The position numbers and the translations under genes were made by a program. The notes under the pieces were generated by a model. The model was not told the DNA's origin. It saw nothing but the letters and a program-made list of their open reading frames with translations, and ran no database searches. 64,000 nt of DNA, from the NCBI GenBank assembly GCA_039000515.1, contig JBCFYV010001001.1, forward strand, positions 8,308,333 to 8,372,332, read 5' to 3'. Positions 11,956 through 23,966 of this stretch are shown here, one piece after another; position 1 is the stretch's first letter, and every line of letters starts with the position of its first letter. The stretch is from Timema cristinae. Taxonomy: Eukaryota > Arthropoda > Insecta > Phasmatodea > Timematidae.

Positions 11956-12055
11956 NNNNNNNNNNNNNNNNNNNNNNNNNNNNNNNNNNNNNNNNNNNNN
12001 NNNNNNNNNNNNNNNNNNNNNNNNNNNNNNNNNNNNNNNNNNNNNNNNNNNNNNN
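11956..12055. other. Assembly gap, exactly 100 N
   Basis: 100 unknown bases, the usual fixed-size placeholder for a scaffold join of unknown length. The array element at 12056 starts right at the gap, so a repeat may have broken the assembly here. Confidence 0.98.
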
Positions 12056-12590
12056 TCAAATTAAAAAACAATTTATCATTAAACTAGCCTTAAAAGAGTT
12101 TTCTCCAAAATAACAACATGTATACAGTTTTATTAGTCATGTAAACTTTCTCCAGATATACATTTTAAACTATATCGTTGGAGCTATTTTCAAATTATTT
12201 TGAATTTTCAACGATCACTTATCATTAAACTATCCCTTAACGAATTTTTACCCGAAAATCAAGTATACAGTGCTATTTGAGAGGTCAAAACACTTGCTAG
12301 ATATCAGTTTTAAACAAAATCTTTAGAGGTATTTTCGAAACATTTGTAGTTAAAGAAAAATCATTTGTAAATTACTATTAATTTGAAGGCTAGAATCAAG
12401 ATGAAAAAAAGCCAAAGTTGTTGTCTGATAACGAATAGCTATAGAGCTTAAACAAAATCCATTCGACCGTTTCAAATCTACTGTCAGGTATAGAGAAACG
12501 GAATTATTGACAAACATACATGTGGACAGTAGGAATGTTTACTCTTAATTTTACTAGTGTTCTGAGATCCACAACACATTTGTGAGGTTA
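12056..12590 (-). repeat. 143-bp-array element, inverted arm
   Basis: It holds about 2.5 degenerate body units in the orientation opposite to 12842-13830, then the head remnant near 12455-12520 (AACAAAATCCATTCGACC). The unit markers recur about every 140 bp (CATTAAACTAGCCTTAAA, CATTAAACTATCCCTTAA). The gap truncates it on the left. The same order and orientation are seen at 24650-25540. Confidence 0.65.
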
Positions 12591-12599
12591 TTTTACTTT

Positions 12600-13830
12600 C
12601 TCATATCAAGAGAAAGTACTGTAATCATGAATGTAATGTGAACCTTAACCACAAAGAAAGTGAATTTTACAATTCTGTCTGTCCATCCGTCAGTCTGTCC
12701 CTGGCCACGGATCCAAAATGGTTTGATGGATTTTATTCACACTTTATGTTTAGATTTTACAGGGCAGTTCCACAACTTTCCTTTTTCACCCAAATCCCTT
12801 CAATTTATGGTAGTGATCTTTTTTTACTATACAATTTTATAAAATGACTCTTACGGTTTTGTTAAAATTCATATCTAGGATTTATTTGACATGACAAATA
12901 CGAGTATATCTATATAATTGGTTTTTGGGCAAAAATTCGTTGAAAGGCGTTCGTTTACTGATAGGACATTATTGGAAATTTGGAATATTTTGAAAACAGC
13001 TTTAAAGATTTGGTTAAAACTCTACATCTGGAGACTGCATAGTATGAAAATATTATAATAATATAGAATTGTTTTCGGGGTAAAAGTTCATATTTACTGA
13101 TGGTTAATTTTTCAAAATCTTAGAACATTTGATTATAGCCCAAACAATTTGGTTCCAAATGGGTATATTGGGATATTTGTCATGAAAAATTGCACTGCAT
13201 TGTTGTTTTTTGAGTAAAAACTCCTTTAAGGGTGGTTCATAAAAGACAGATTTCTTGAAAATTTAAAATATTTTAAAAATAACTTTAATGATTTTGTTTA
13301 AAATGGATATGTATGCAGCGATTGAGCTTCTTATTAACACTGTATACTTTGATTATTGGATAGTAGTTTACAGAAGAAGAATTTTTGTAAATTTTGAATA
13401 ATTTTGAAAATAAATTTTCACATTTTGTTCAAAATAGACATCGGGGGGGGGGGGGCTTTATAAATATGATAATGTCTAATGTATGTTTATTTTTCTAAAA
13501 TAAATTAATTTAAGAGTAGTTTACTTAAGAAAAATAATATAAAATATGAAATTTTTCAAAATTGGCCTTAAATATTTAATTTGAAATGGGTACCTGAAAT
13601 AGTTTATTATGATAAATATGAATAAGTTCTTATTGTTACAAATTATTAGTAATTGTGGGGTGGTTTACATATCATTTATTCTTTTTAATCAGAAAATTTC
13701 TAAAAATATTTGAACGATTTGGTTTAAATTACATAAATAAAAAGTTTGTACTATGAATAACAAGATTATGTATTTTTAATGAATAAAACCTATACATAGG
13801 TAGCTTATGATCACTTATTTTTGAATATTT
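12600..13830 (+). repeat. 143-bp-array element: head plus about seven degenerate units
   Basis: The head at 12600-12770 has a short palindrome (CTTTCTC...GAGAAAG), TTACAATTCTGTCTGTCC, and TCCAAAATGGTTTGATGG. After it the marker TTTGGTTNAAA(A)T(G/C)NATAT recurs near 12853, 13006, 13143, 13289, 13420, 13568 and 13709, giving spacings of about 135-154 bp. Each unit also has a TTNACTGAT-like and a GAATATTTTGAAAA-like segment. No ORF spans it. I do not recognise the family. The 12638-12847 frames are shadows of the head. Confidence 0.7.
13443..13455. repeat. G13 homopolymer inside array unit
   Basis: A run of 13 G interrupts one body unit. A second G13 run lies at 28533-28545. Length is likely unreliable. 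Confidence 0.9.
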
Positions 13831-13984
13831 TCTTCGAAGCGCTAATACACAATATGAGAAAGTAAGTGCGATTGTGTCGTACTATTATTTATTTATTATA
13901 ATTATCACTTTTCGTTGAAGTTTCTTACACAAAGTTCCCAAATAAACAATGAATTAAAAAAAAAAATCCTTCCATTAATTTTAC

Positions 13985-14150
13985 ATTCATAATTTCATAG
14001 AAAGAGCCTTATCTGACAACTATAAAAGTAACTGATCTACTTTCACGTCTTAATTCGCCAGGTCATGTGATCCGCAGTTGTCACTTTTGATATAAAATTA
14101 TCAATATCTTTAATATAGCACAAATTAAAATAGTAAAATGTTTTAAATTC
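13985..14150 (-). repeat. H repeat copy (antisense)
   Basis: The minus strand reads GGATCACATGACCTGGCG, then ACGTGAAAGTAGATCAG, and ends with TCTATGAAATTATGAATG. It aligns with 38125-38290 (TCAGATCACATGACTTGACG, ACGTGAAAGTAGATCTAG). Copies also lie at 22985-23150, 43806-43985 and 48450-48620. This is an interspersed family without coding content and without visible tRNA boxes. Confidence 0.65.
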
Positions 14151-14489
14151 TGGTCCCAAAAAGTTTTTTTTTGTATCTTCCAAAAGAACCTTCACATAAA
14201 AATTTGACTGTATATTACTGAGTACATTACTTTATTATATATAACAGCTTGTTATAACGGACATGTACAGTGTCCTACAATCGCAAATAATAATAAAAAT
14301 AACCATACGGAGCGAATTTAACCCATTTCATGGCAAGTGAGCTTACACCATCTGGTAATTTGACAGTGCAAGTATGTTGAACATCACGTGTTGACAACAT
14401 GGAAACAACTCGGTGCAACCGATGTCGAGTGAAGATAGATGGATAGATATCCGACTGCAGTAACGGGGCACTACATGCAGTCAGATGCT

Positions 14490-14532
14490 TTATATATTTA
14501 TATATATATAATATATATTATATATATATAAA
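14490..14532. repeat. (TA)n palindrome
   Basis: A near-perfect AT palindrome made of TATATATA blocks around AATATATATT. It is self-complementary and prone to slippage. Confidence 0.85.
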
Positions 14533-14834
14533 GGTAAATTTTCTCCATTGACAACCATTTACGTCACTCTGCGAACCACTTAATGAATTATTCATTTTCA
14601 ATCTAGATAGTTTGTTGGGAGCTAGGGATAAAATAACCTCCTACCACCCATCCTTGCCATCAATAAATTAATGCATCAACTACATATACAGACTTTAATC
14701 CAGTAACTAGCATGCCATGTAATTACTCCGCGAGGAAAACAAACCATGTTAGGTCAATTAGGCAGGATGTGCTGGCATGAGTATATTTCGTACAGTTGGA
14801 TGTAAATAAAATGAGTCATTTATCAAATAACTAT

Positions 14835-14945
14835 ATAACCCCTCAATGGTAGGAATGTAAGTATGTGATAGGTAGAAGGTTCTTTATTGCAAACATTGGC
14901 TGAAAGTCGCTTGTTTCAACCTATTTGGAAATATATTATCAATAA
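14835..14945. repeat. Single arm of the foldback MITE family
   Basis: TTTATTGCAAACATTGGCTG followed by AAAGTCGC and TTTCAACCTATTTGGAAA matches one arm of the 32818-33052 element (TTATTGCAAATATTGGCTG, AAAGTGG). Only one arm is present, so this is a half-element. Confidence 0.55.
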
Positions 14946-15380
14946 ACAGAGTTATCAAACGGATCTAATAATTTAATACTTTATTTAATTGACCAAGCAG
15001 AACGAAAAGGTCCAGTTTAATTCAACCGTTTGGTGTTTAGCATGTCTGTATATCTGTTTGTTCCATGATTACTGACAAATGCGGGAACTAATTTTAACAT
15101 CATTTGTCAGAAATATTCTTTGAACCTATGCCAACGACGTATATACTGTTTTTTTTAACGATTGCAAATATTGCAAGAATTATGTTTTCTAAATCACGCG
15201 AAGAATAGTTTCCGTAATCTCTATGAACATAATGTATTATTTAATATACTACGCATTTGTTTTCTGTCTTAACTTTATCACCAAGGAATATTATCAACTT
15301 CTAATCCACAGATAAATAACTATTATCAATATTTCAACTTGAAATTCTAATATAATCTTAATACTTTAGAAAACGATAAT

Positions 15381-15755
15381 GGAATGAAGAGAGCGAGGTC
15401 TACTGTTCAAAGAACTACTAATAAGACTGTAGTAACGTAATAACATGGAGGTAGTGAGGTCTCTGTTCAAAGAACTACTAGTAAGACTGTAGTAACGGTA
15501 ATAACATGGAGGAGGTGAGGTCTACTGTTCAAACTAATAACTGAAACATAAACTGAGTATGAGTTACTTTTCAGAACTAAAACTGATAACGATAAAGGAG
15601 GTAGTGAGGTCTACTGTTCACAGAACTACTAGTAAGACTGTAGTAACGATAATAACATGGAGGGAGTGAGGTCTGTTCACAGAACTACTAGTAATACTGT
15701 AGTAACGATAATAACATGGAGGAGCGAGGTCTACGTTCACAGAACTACTAGTATT
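15381..15755 (+). repeat. Minisatellite, six units of about 60 bp
   Basis: Units start with GTGAGGTCTACTGTTCA and continue through AGAACTACTAGTAAGACTG to TAGTAACGATAATAACATGG. Units 1, 2, 4 and 5 are near full, unit 6 is cut after the TACTAGTA motif, and unit 3 (15509-15597) is replaced in its middle by unrelated sequence ending in CTGATAACGATAAAGG. Unit lengths vary from 59 to 62 bp by small indels. Confidence 0.9.
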
Positions 15756-18235
15756 AATAATCCATAGCAATATTTTATATTAGTAAAACTAATCAGTCAA
15801 AATGTAAATTTAACATTTGGTTTTTGAGAAGAATATTTTCGAATATATTTAAATACAAGGTTACCACCTACTTTAACCCTAAGTGGAAAATATTAATCCG
15901 AGAGCTAGAAGTATATTAGTTCAAGTAAATTAAGGTAAATTTGCTAATTGAAGGAATAACCCTAACACTAAATGGTACTGGGATATCATTGGTAAGGGCA
16001 TTGGCCGATTAAGTCAAAGGTTCTGGATTTAATTACCGTTTATAGTACTCATTTTCAACATATAATTGATTTTTAAATTACTTGATCTAAACTAACATTG
16101 TATTTTATTAACATAAAAAACAATTGAAAAATATGCATTTTACTTTTTCTTTTAATAATCTTAAACATTTAGTATACATTATTTAAATAAATTAACTATT
16201 AAAATAAATTTAAGAAAAGGACCATTTACAGTAACTGTGGAATTCATCGTTTGGGTACATATATGTTATTTTACATGGTTAAGTATTGAACTAAGTTATT
16301 ATTAGAATATATCCTCCAAGAAGTGCTTGCACAGTACGTTTGGTATAACTACTTAGATTTGTCAACATACACAGTGTAAACAACTATAAATTAATTATTA
16401 GGCCTACTAGTAAAATATTCTAAATATTATACTGCATTAGTCAAAATAAATCTTATTTTAGCCTAAGGTGTGTATAAATAACACATCGACTCATTTTATT
16501 TCTAGGCGCTAACATCAATTTAAAGACTAAGACATCGTATAATATATTATTTAAATGTTGTAATTAACTGATAAATAGAGTAGAAATCGATTTGTTTTTA
16601 ATGACGCTTTTAGTATTCATTGTGGCACGAGGCAAGAATATTTGAACAAAGTAATGTGTCATCGAATTTCCAATTAACCCCATTCAAACGACCCCAAATT
16701 TCATGAATATTTAACATTTCAATTAGTCCAACACTTTGGTCTTTTTCAACATCTGTGCCAAATTGACAAGCTTTGTTCTCCATTGTGACTCGTGCATTTG
16801 ATTGGAAATAAATGATTGTTAAGAGTCGTTACGAACAATGTCGTATACATGGCTAATGTGGCATAACACACATATTCATAATATAACATACTGTTCACAC
16901 GTGGTCAAATTTTGCATGAAAATTTAAACCATGACTTTCTTATAGTGTGCCAAAAGTTTGTTGAATGCTTATTTTATCTAAAAAGATAATAATTAACTGG
17001 ACCCACATTTATCTTTCAACGGAGAGTTTGTTGCTAAGTGTGGTTTTTACATATTATTTTTAACATTAAGGCACATTTAATCAACATGTAATTGTAAATG
17101 AAAATTCAAAACCTCACACGAAATAACATTTAGGCGAGGTCATCTCCGCTTTAAGTTTAATTTTAGGTTACTAAAATATTTGAATAAGTATTCTTATATA
17201 TATATATATAAGATACATGCTTCATATAAAATATATTTTTAATTTAAAATTTAAAATAAATAAATACATACATATATTAATTTGGTCATATGCTTCTAAT
17301 AAATGAGACATGTGATTAATTTATTCAAAATTTGAAATAAAAAGTGCTGTGGATTCAAAAAAAATTAAATCTCTATTAATATTTTTTTCATCCGTGATAC
17401 TACCCATTCGTTTAAACGCCTTCTAGTTTATTAAAAGCAACAAAAGGGAGTCAGTGTAATTGGGACATACGAGGAATTGATCATATATTCGATATATTTA
17501 AAGTAAAATTGTTAATAATTTGTTAAAACATTTGTTTTATCGATTACCTAACTAATTATTAACATAAGAAACCTACATACACACATTATCAACAGACAGA
17601 ATTTTTTTTAAGTTAATGTCTTTGTTTTTTAAAGTAATTTTTAAGTTATTATAAATAGTTTTAAAAGGTTTAACTTAACCACTTATCAGTAACCGACGAG
17701 TTATTATATAATATTATTAATAGGGCATATATATATATATATACATATGAACTTGACATGTAGACTACATGCCCACCGATGCGGGTGGTAAATATGTGTT
17801 AAACAAGATTAAGACCACCAAAAAACGTGTAGAATTTACATTATCAACAATATAATATTCATAGTACCCAATACATAATTGTATAAAGTTCCAAAATAGA
17901 ATTTATAACATTATAAGCTTTTAGTAGTTTTTCATAATAAAATATAACTTTTAGAACTCTCAGGTCAATAAATATGATTTTAAAAACTGTTTGGTTTATC
18001 CACATATGTTTGCGCGTCTCTAGAATGACATGACACGATTTACATGCGCATGAAAAAGAGAGAGAACCAGGAAAACATGGACGAAAAACCCAGTGAAAAC
18101 ACAACTAATAATACAAAAGTACCAACAAATGTTGTAAAATATTAACTGTAAACCTTTATAGTATTTACATATAATAAAAGGAGAACTGAATAACTAAGCA
18201 AGCAAGCAAGCTTATTCAAATACATGGCCTTTCAT
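15756..18235. other. AT-rich stretch, no feature recognised
   Basis: Long AT-rich sequence with (TA)n at 17197-17210 and 17727-17741. No SINE heads, inverted repeats or coding signal were recognised. The 81-codon minus frame at 17859-18104 has no identifiable motif. Confidence 0.45.
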
Positions 18236-18275
18236 CCCCCCTCCACCCTTAACACCCCCTCCTAACCCCCCCCCC
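18236..18275 (-). other. G-quadruplex-forming motif (minus strand)
   Basis: C tracts of 6, 3, 5 and 10 on the plus strand are separated by loops of 4, 6 and 6. The minus strand meets the four-G-tract pattern. A CAAG microrepeat sits just upstream at 18197-18212. Confidence 0.7.
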
Positions 18276-18429
18276 TGCACCTTCACTCATGACACATTAG
18301 ATTATGTGGCGAGCGCATATATGTATCCATCAAGGTCAAATACTCCTACTACAAACTCTAATGTAATGATTCTACACAAAATAAGAAATATTATTTGCAG
18401 TGGCATACCGTAGAATGTTGCCAGGGTAA

Positions 18430-18755
18430 GAAGGAAATGTATGGCATTATTTACCGGGAGAGACATGACGTCCAGCTCAGTCGCCTTAAGTGTAGATTAT
18501 AACCACTCTGGCGGCCCGGGGTACATCAATGGAGGTTGTCTACAAGTACCCGCAATGAGATTATGTAACGATATGGAATATAGAGGTATGAGCCAGTGGA
18601 AATCTTAAACCCAACTTAAGCCTAATTTACCAACCATTGAAGACCACTCATATAACTCCCCTTAAGAGAAAAAATGCACAAGGTACCAGCCGGGAATCGA
18701 AACCGGGACCCATAGGTGTGTAGTCGGGTGCACTAATTACAACATTACGGGGCCG
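18430..18755 (-). mobile_element. SINE-E copy, near full length
   Basis: The minus strand opens with CGGCCCCGTAATGTTGTAAT, a tRNA-like head. Its B box is CCCGGTTTCGATTCCCGG. The body includes GGTAAATTAGGCTTAAGTTG and CTCATTGCGGGTACTTGTAG, then ACAACCTCCATTGATG. The same order occurs at 44535-44804 (CTCATTGAGGATATGACG, AGACAACTTCCATAGG). Confidence 0.75.
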
Positions 18756-18934
18756 AATAGCAGGGCTAGTTTAAACTGTCCCTGTGAATTATTCTATAAC
18801 ACATATAGGCCTATGTTATATATCGACAGAAATACATTCAAAGGTGGGAGGTAAATTTAGCAAAGCCTATGTATGATTTGGTAAATGGGGAAAGAGTTGG
18901 GAAAACTCCTAAAATATTTCTTAAACATTTATTT

Positions 18935-19165
18935 GAGGTATTTAACGAGCACTTTCTGAACCGACTGATTATATCAGCACATGACTTATAAGCTAACTTA
19001 AATATAGAACAGACACACTCCCAGCCATCGCCCGTTAATTCATCATTGTGCAAAGGTAAAACCACATTTCACCATTAATCAATTTTTCGGCAATGCCAGG
19101 AATCAAACTAGGAACCCTTAGCTCAGCAGACAAACACACTACTGGCTGAGTTAAGTGGGTCAAAC
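18935..19165 (-). mobile_element. SINE-D copy
   Basis: The minus strand has the head ACTTAACTCAGCCAGTAGTG with B-box region TAGTTTGATTCCTGGC, then the body AATGATGAATTAACGGGCG. The tail is TAAGTTAGCTTATAAGTC, TGATATAATCAGTCGG and TTCAGAAAGTGCTCG. This tail is shared with SINE-F at 39611-39903 although the heads differ. Confidence 0.75.
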
Positions 19166-20050
19166 GGGAACAAATAAAAAAATTAAAGTTTAAAAAAATG
19201 GGTGTGTGTACTTATGTACGCGCGTGAGAAGTTATACTTCTTTGGCATCATTAAATAATTTTATTTATTTATTTTGTTAATATCATATAACAAATAATAA
19301 ATATTTAACAATAATAATTTAATAATATTTAGTATTAATTATGTTAAATAATAATATTTTAATTTATATAAATAAATAATACATACTGATAGTTAACCTC
19401 AATTATATTGGAGCACTTGAAAAAGTCTATAAGCACAATTTTTTTCACTAATATTTACGAATAGTAAATAATATTAATCAAAATATTCAATTTAAATCAC
19501 TACTGAATATAATTTATTAGCACATATATAATTCGCCCTTGTATGAAACTAAAACACGTGTTGTGAATGTAGAAACTAGAAACATGTGGATAAATATTAT
19601 ATATATGAAAACAGTGATCAGAGGCGACGAGCGTACCATAGAGAAAGGAATAACATATAATAGTATACATTTCTCTATGAGCGTACCAACATGCGCGACT
19701 AACAGAGGTTCTATTTCTATTTTGTTGGTAGTTATTTTTTTTTTCGAGACTTAATGAGCGGTTTAGCTTCAACCTGTTACTTTTGTGTTACAGTGATGCG
19801 CGCGCATCTTAAAATTTCACTCTCATCATTTTTTCATAACGCGCCTAAAGAAGTATAACTTCGAAAAACTCTTTTTACCCTAGAAAAATTCCATGACACG
19901 CTTCTGGTAGCTTATCTTCAATTGCCCACGAGTTTCTTCGCCTTGTCACGTCGCTGACGGAGTGTCATGTGTCCCAACTAATCCTTTTCCACCCCTTTAA
20001 GACTCAGCACCGCACGTTGTTACACCTCAGGTACACTTACCTTGGCCTGA
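19166..20050. other. AT-rich then mixed sequence, no feature recognised
   Basis: 19240-19500 is nearly pure A/T. 19500-19772 is open on both strands (71 and 90 codons), but neither product has a recognisable motif and the two overlap fully, as happens by chance. Confidence 0.4.
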
Positions 20051-20054
20051 TGAA

Positions 20055-20300
20055 ATCCTCGTGACTCTGCTAATTAAGTTTGTTTCCTCCGACTCCTGAG
20101 GAAAAATCCTAAACTCCTTGTTTTACCCATAGTGTCTGCGGTTTCAAAAGAGAAGAGCTAAGAGATCCTCTCATGCAGTTGTCTGAGGTGACTAAGCTGC
20201 AGACTCACTTTTACGCACATCACTTCAATGGCCGAGTATTGAACCCCGGACACCCAACACAGAAGTCTGACATCTTACCCCTAAACCACCAGGTCACCAA
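20055..20300 (-). mobile_element. SINE-G copy (tRNA-derived)
   Basis: The minus strand reads TTGGTGACCTGGTGGTTTAG then GGGTAAGATGTC, an A-box-like segment. GGGTTCAATACTCGG is the B box about 45 bp later. The body continues through CTGCAGCTTAGTCACC. The head resembles the SINE-B head at 26024 (GTGACCTCGCGGTATAG), but the body does not. Only one copy was seen. Confidence 0.6.
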
Positions 20301-20925
20301 TATTAGTATATTTAATTGTCAAATTGTATTATGAGAAAACTAATCTTACAGCTAGAAGTGTTACAATATCTATTTTAACTATGTAAGATCATGTGGATTA
20401 TTGTGATCTGCAGCTGGCCTGGTGTAATTAAATGATCCTTCCTGAAGGGTTTCCCTTTCTCTTTTCTTCCAAATGCACGTACACTTACTTTCTTCTTGAC
20501 CCTATTACGAGTATCTAGTAAGCTGGGGTGTAAAAAAGTTACTACTTATAATTATAATAAATATTAGGGCATACTTCTGATACTAAGAAGCAGTATTTAT
20601 GATAATTATGATAAAAAAATTAAAAAAATAGAAACAGTAATATTGATAATAATAATAAATATCATAAATATTAAGCTACTATTAACAATAATAAAAATAA
20701 GAGTAGTTATAACAATAATACATTTTTCAACTATTATCATCAGAAACAGTAATAATGATAATATTGAAAGAACTATTTCATGTATTTCATTACAGGTTTT
20801 AATCACCCTTGTATTACAAAACTGAACTCTATTCAGTATTCCGGCTGCTCTAAATTTACCGCAGGAGCGACCTCGAATAAAATGGATTAATTTGTTCTTT
20901 GTTTTCCCACGTTATTTTGTACTTT
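20301..20925. other. Mixed AT-rich sequence with AAT/ATT microrepeats
   Basis: 20620-20760 is rich in AATAAT and ATAATA. Overlapping open frames on both strands here (60 and 66 codons) are made of I/N/T codons and are low-complexity artefacts. Confidence 0.5.
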
Positions 20926-20949
20926 AAAAAAAAAAAAAAAAAAAAAAAA
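20926..20949. repeat. Poly(A) run, 24 bases
   Basis: An uninterrupted A24 after TTTTGTACTTT. It could be the 3' end of a plus-strand retroposed copy, but no known element was identified upstream. Confidence 0.9.
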
Positions 20950-21199
20950 GAGAACCAATTCGCTTGACTGTAATTGATGAAAACGAGCGCGCGCGTGAAA
21001 CAGTTTAAGTTTTACGACTGATTAACGAGACAAATAAAATGCAGTTATCAGTTCATTGGTCTTTTAACCACTGTCATTATCTCGTGTCACCTACTAGTTT
21101 ATTCCGCAAATATTTATATGATGGGGAAGGGGGTGGGGGGTATAGAGGCTCATTGCATGGCATGATGAGCGTATGACTATATTATCTCTGAAATGACTA

Positions 21200-21502
21200 T
21201 TTAGAAAACAAATGTCGTAAGCCCGTCATCGAGAAATACCGACCGAGCGTCTGCCACCATTAGCGATTATAGTGCTAACATATGCGGATAGAAGGTGTCA
21301 TGGGGTCAGCACAACGATCCCCTCGGACGTATATCCGCTACCTATTAATTCAAGTAGATCCTCATATGTTATTATGAAGCTTATTTTGCCCCGTTCTAAA
21401 TCCAAAGCTTCACTGAAAAATTATGTAAGCGCTGGGGATCGAACACCGACTTCCCTGGATCAGTAACCATGAATTAGACCACCATACTACAGAGGCAGTT
21501 TC
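21200..21502 (-). mobile_element. SINE-C copy, full length
   Basis: The minus strand head is GCCTCTGTAGTATGGTGGTC with B box GTGTTCGATCCCCAGCG. The body reads TTTTTCAGTGAAGCTTTGG, TACTTGAATTAATAGGTAGC and TGTGCTGACCCCATGAC. The 3' end has a short palindrome (GTTAGCACTATAATCGCTAA). The 21272-21466 frame is a shadow of this SINE. Confidence 0.8.
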
Positions 21503-22544
21503 TTTTAAACAAAACGTTAAGTTAAATTTTAATCATTTGATACTTTCAAACAAAGTTTTTAATAACTTTATTAAAGAGGAGAATATCAAAAACTTAACGT
21601 TTACTTTGACGTAGCGACAGTCAAGATATTATTTACCATGTTGAAGTATTTATGTTCTGTTAGATTAGTTTTAACCCTTAAGCACTGACATATGGTTTTG
21701 TATCATTATTACTGAGACTCCTATAGGATGAAATAGGGTAAAAAAATATACAAAATTTATTTTTTCACAATGTATTATTATTGTTTTAAACTGAATACAA
21801 AAGCATATGAAAACATCAAATTACAAAAAAATGACATTCTGAGTAATATTTGAAGTAACATTTTGCAACACTATCTGTCAAAGGCACTTTATTATTTCTT
21901 AAACCATTAAAAAAAAAAGCTACCAAAAGTCTCTAAAATCAACAAAACTATAATCTTCTATAACATATCTATACATATAACAATGAAACAAAACCACACA
22001 ATTCTTAAATAATTCAAAGAATACTCCTACACTGTAAAAAATATAATTTTTGAACTTGAATTATTATTCTAGTAAACAATTTTTTTTAACGTTTATAGCT
22101 CAGAATATTAAATAATCTTTGGTTTTTCACCAACATAACCAGGAGTAATCTTCTTGCTAGAACGTATATTAAAAAAAGTTGGTTTATGAATATTTATATC
22201 TTAAATAGAAAAAAAAAAAGTTAATATTTAATCAAACGTAAATCAATTCTATCCAGACACAAATAATAGAGTGAGTGTTTATTCTCGTCGGTAAAAGAGG
22301 GAAACTATCAAAAAATAAACAAGAGCCTTTACAGAGTGAACTACTAATGTGCCCCCATTAAAATTTCGTACAATGGCGTATACAACGTGATAGGGCTAAG
22401 AATTCTCAAGTGCATCAAGCAAGATAATATGCAATCCTCTTTTCATAATATCTCCGAATTTACCAAGTAGGTGAAAGAATTTTAGTAAGATCAACGAGCC
22501 TTATTTATTTGTAAATTTTAAATCCATTACTGTTTCCTGCCTGT
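21503..22544. other. AT-rich stretch, no feature recognised
   Basis: No shared repeat or coding signal found. Confidence 0.4.
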
Positions 22545-22785
22545 GGCCTGGAGTCATATATTTTCCACTACCGGTCATCTAGGCCTGTCATAGCTTCACG
22601 TGCCTTATATTCTAACTTAAGACTAGGACAGGCACAACATCTTGTCCCCAGCCATTAATTCATCACTGTGAACGGGTAGACCAACATTTTACCAATGATA
22701 AATTTTTCGGCGATGCCGGGAATCAAACCTGAGACCCTTTAACTTAGTAGACAAACACGCTACCAACTGAGCTAAGGTGTCGGAC
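22545..22785 (-). mobile_element. SINE-D copy, best head
   Basis: The minus strand begins CCGACACCTTAGCTCAGTTG then GTAGCGTG, an intact A box (TAGCTCAGTTGG). The B box is CAGGTTTGATTCCCGGC. The body has AAAATTTATCATTGGTAAAA and ACAGTGATGAATTAATGG. The 3' end differs from the copies at 10585 and 18935 (CTTATATTC is absent from them), so tail exchange or truncation is possible. Confidence 0.8.
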
Positions 22786-22984
22786 CTTATTTATTTTTAA
22801 ATAATTCAATTAAAATAAGAGGTAGGCACGTAAAGCTGGTCAACCGTGTCTCATATGCCTGGCGTGATTAACATTATCATCTCTATAAGTAGCTGACTTA
22901 ATTAAGGGAGAAGCATTTGTCCGCTATTTAGTCCTGTATTTATTTGTAGATACTATACTTTTATGTTTTGATTTCATACGAATA

Positions 22985-23150
22985 AACATTAGAAACGCCT
23001 TTTAGTATTTTTTTCTGGTCTATATTGATAATTTTACAACAGTATTAGTGTTATTTTATAGGTATTAATAATATCTATCAAAAAGGACAGATGAATACTA
23101 AATGACTTTATATATGAATTCGTAAAAATAAATTTAGTAGAATTTTCTGA
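22985..23150 (+). repeat. H repeat copy, 5' part
   Basis: TTGATAATTTTACAACAGTA and TTAGTGTTATTTTATAGGT match the lead-in of the H copy at 43806 (TTTTAGTGTTATTTTATAGG). The distal half is diverged. Confidence 0.5.
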
Positions 23151-23966
23151 GGCGTATAATCCAAACGGATGCGGTGCTATAAACAATATTTCTGGCTGAA
23201 ATATATGATCATATTTAAGGAAATTTGGACTTAGTTAGTGTCTAACACACTATCCAATAAACCTAGTCAGTTAAACACACCAACATACTATTATGGATAT
23301 CGGTTTTAAAATTTTATGAAGTCGAAATTTGAAATTTTCATATTTTATTAAATATTGCTTAAATGACACTTTAAATGTATAACATACAAAATGAACATTA
23401 TTGATAAAAATTAAAATTTAAAACTATTTTATTTTTATGCCTAACATAATTAAGTACATATTTTGAATGTTACTTTAAAAAAAATATCAGTTCTCTTTAT
23501 ATAACAAATAGGAAAGGCAGTTAGTGACAGAGACAATAAATGACAAGCATTTGTATGAAAGGTATCTCTATAATTATTTCAAATTAATTTGGCTAAACCG
23601 ATATTTCTAAGCGTTATCTGTTGGTCAAAACGAAGTAAAAAAAAGGCATATTATTTCTGAATTTCAATACCTACAGAAATATCAATGATTAAAAAAAACA
23701 AAAAACTACAGCTTTATTTCCTATTGTCTTATTTATTTAGTATAGCTTTATGAGGATGCTCTTTATTCATATTATTATTATTATTAAAACCTTCTCTTTC
23801 AAGTTTCACAACACAGAACACAATAAATCCATATAATACCCCTTTTCTTTCACTATTTTTTTCTGAGATTTTCCTGTGAATAGGTAAAAATAAGAGTAGC
23901 AAATTATCATTCAGAAAACGTTTTAGACTGAAAGAATTTATGTGAATATATTACGGTAGAGTTCCC

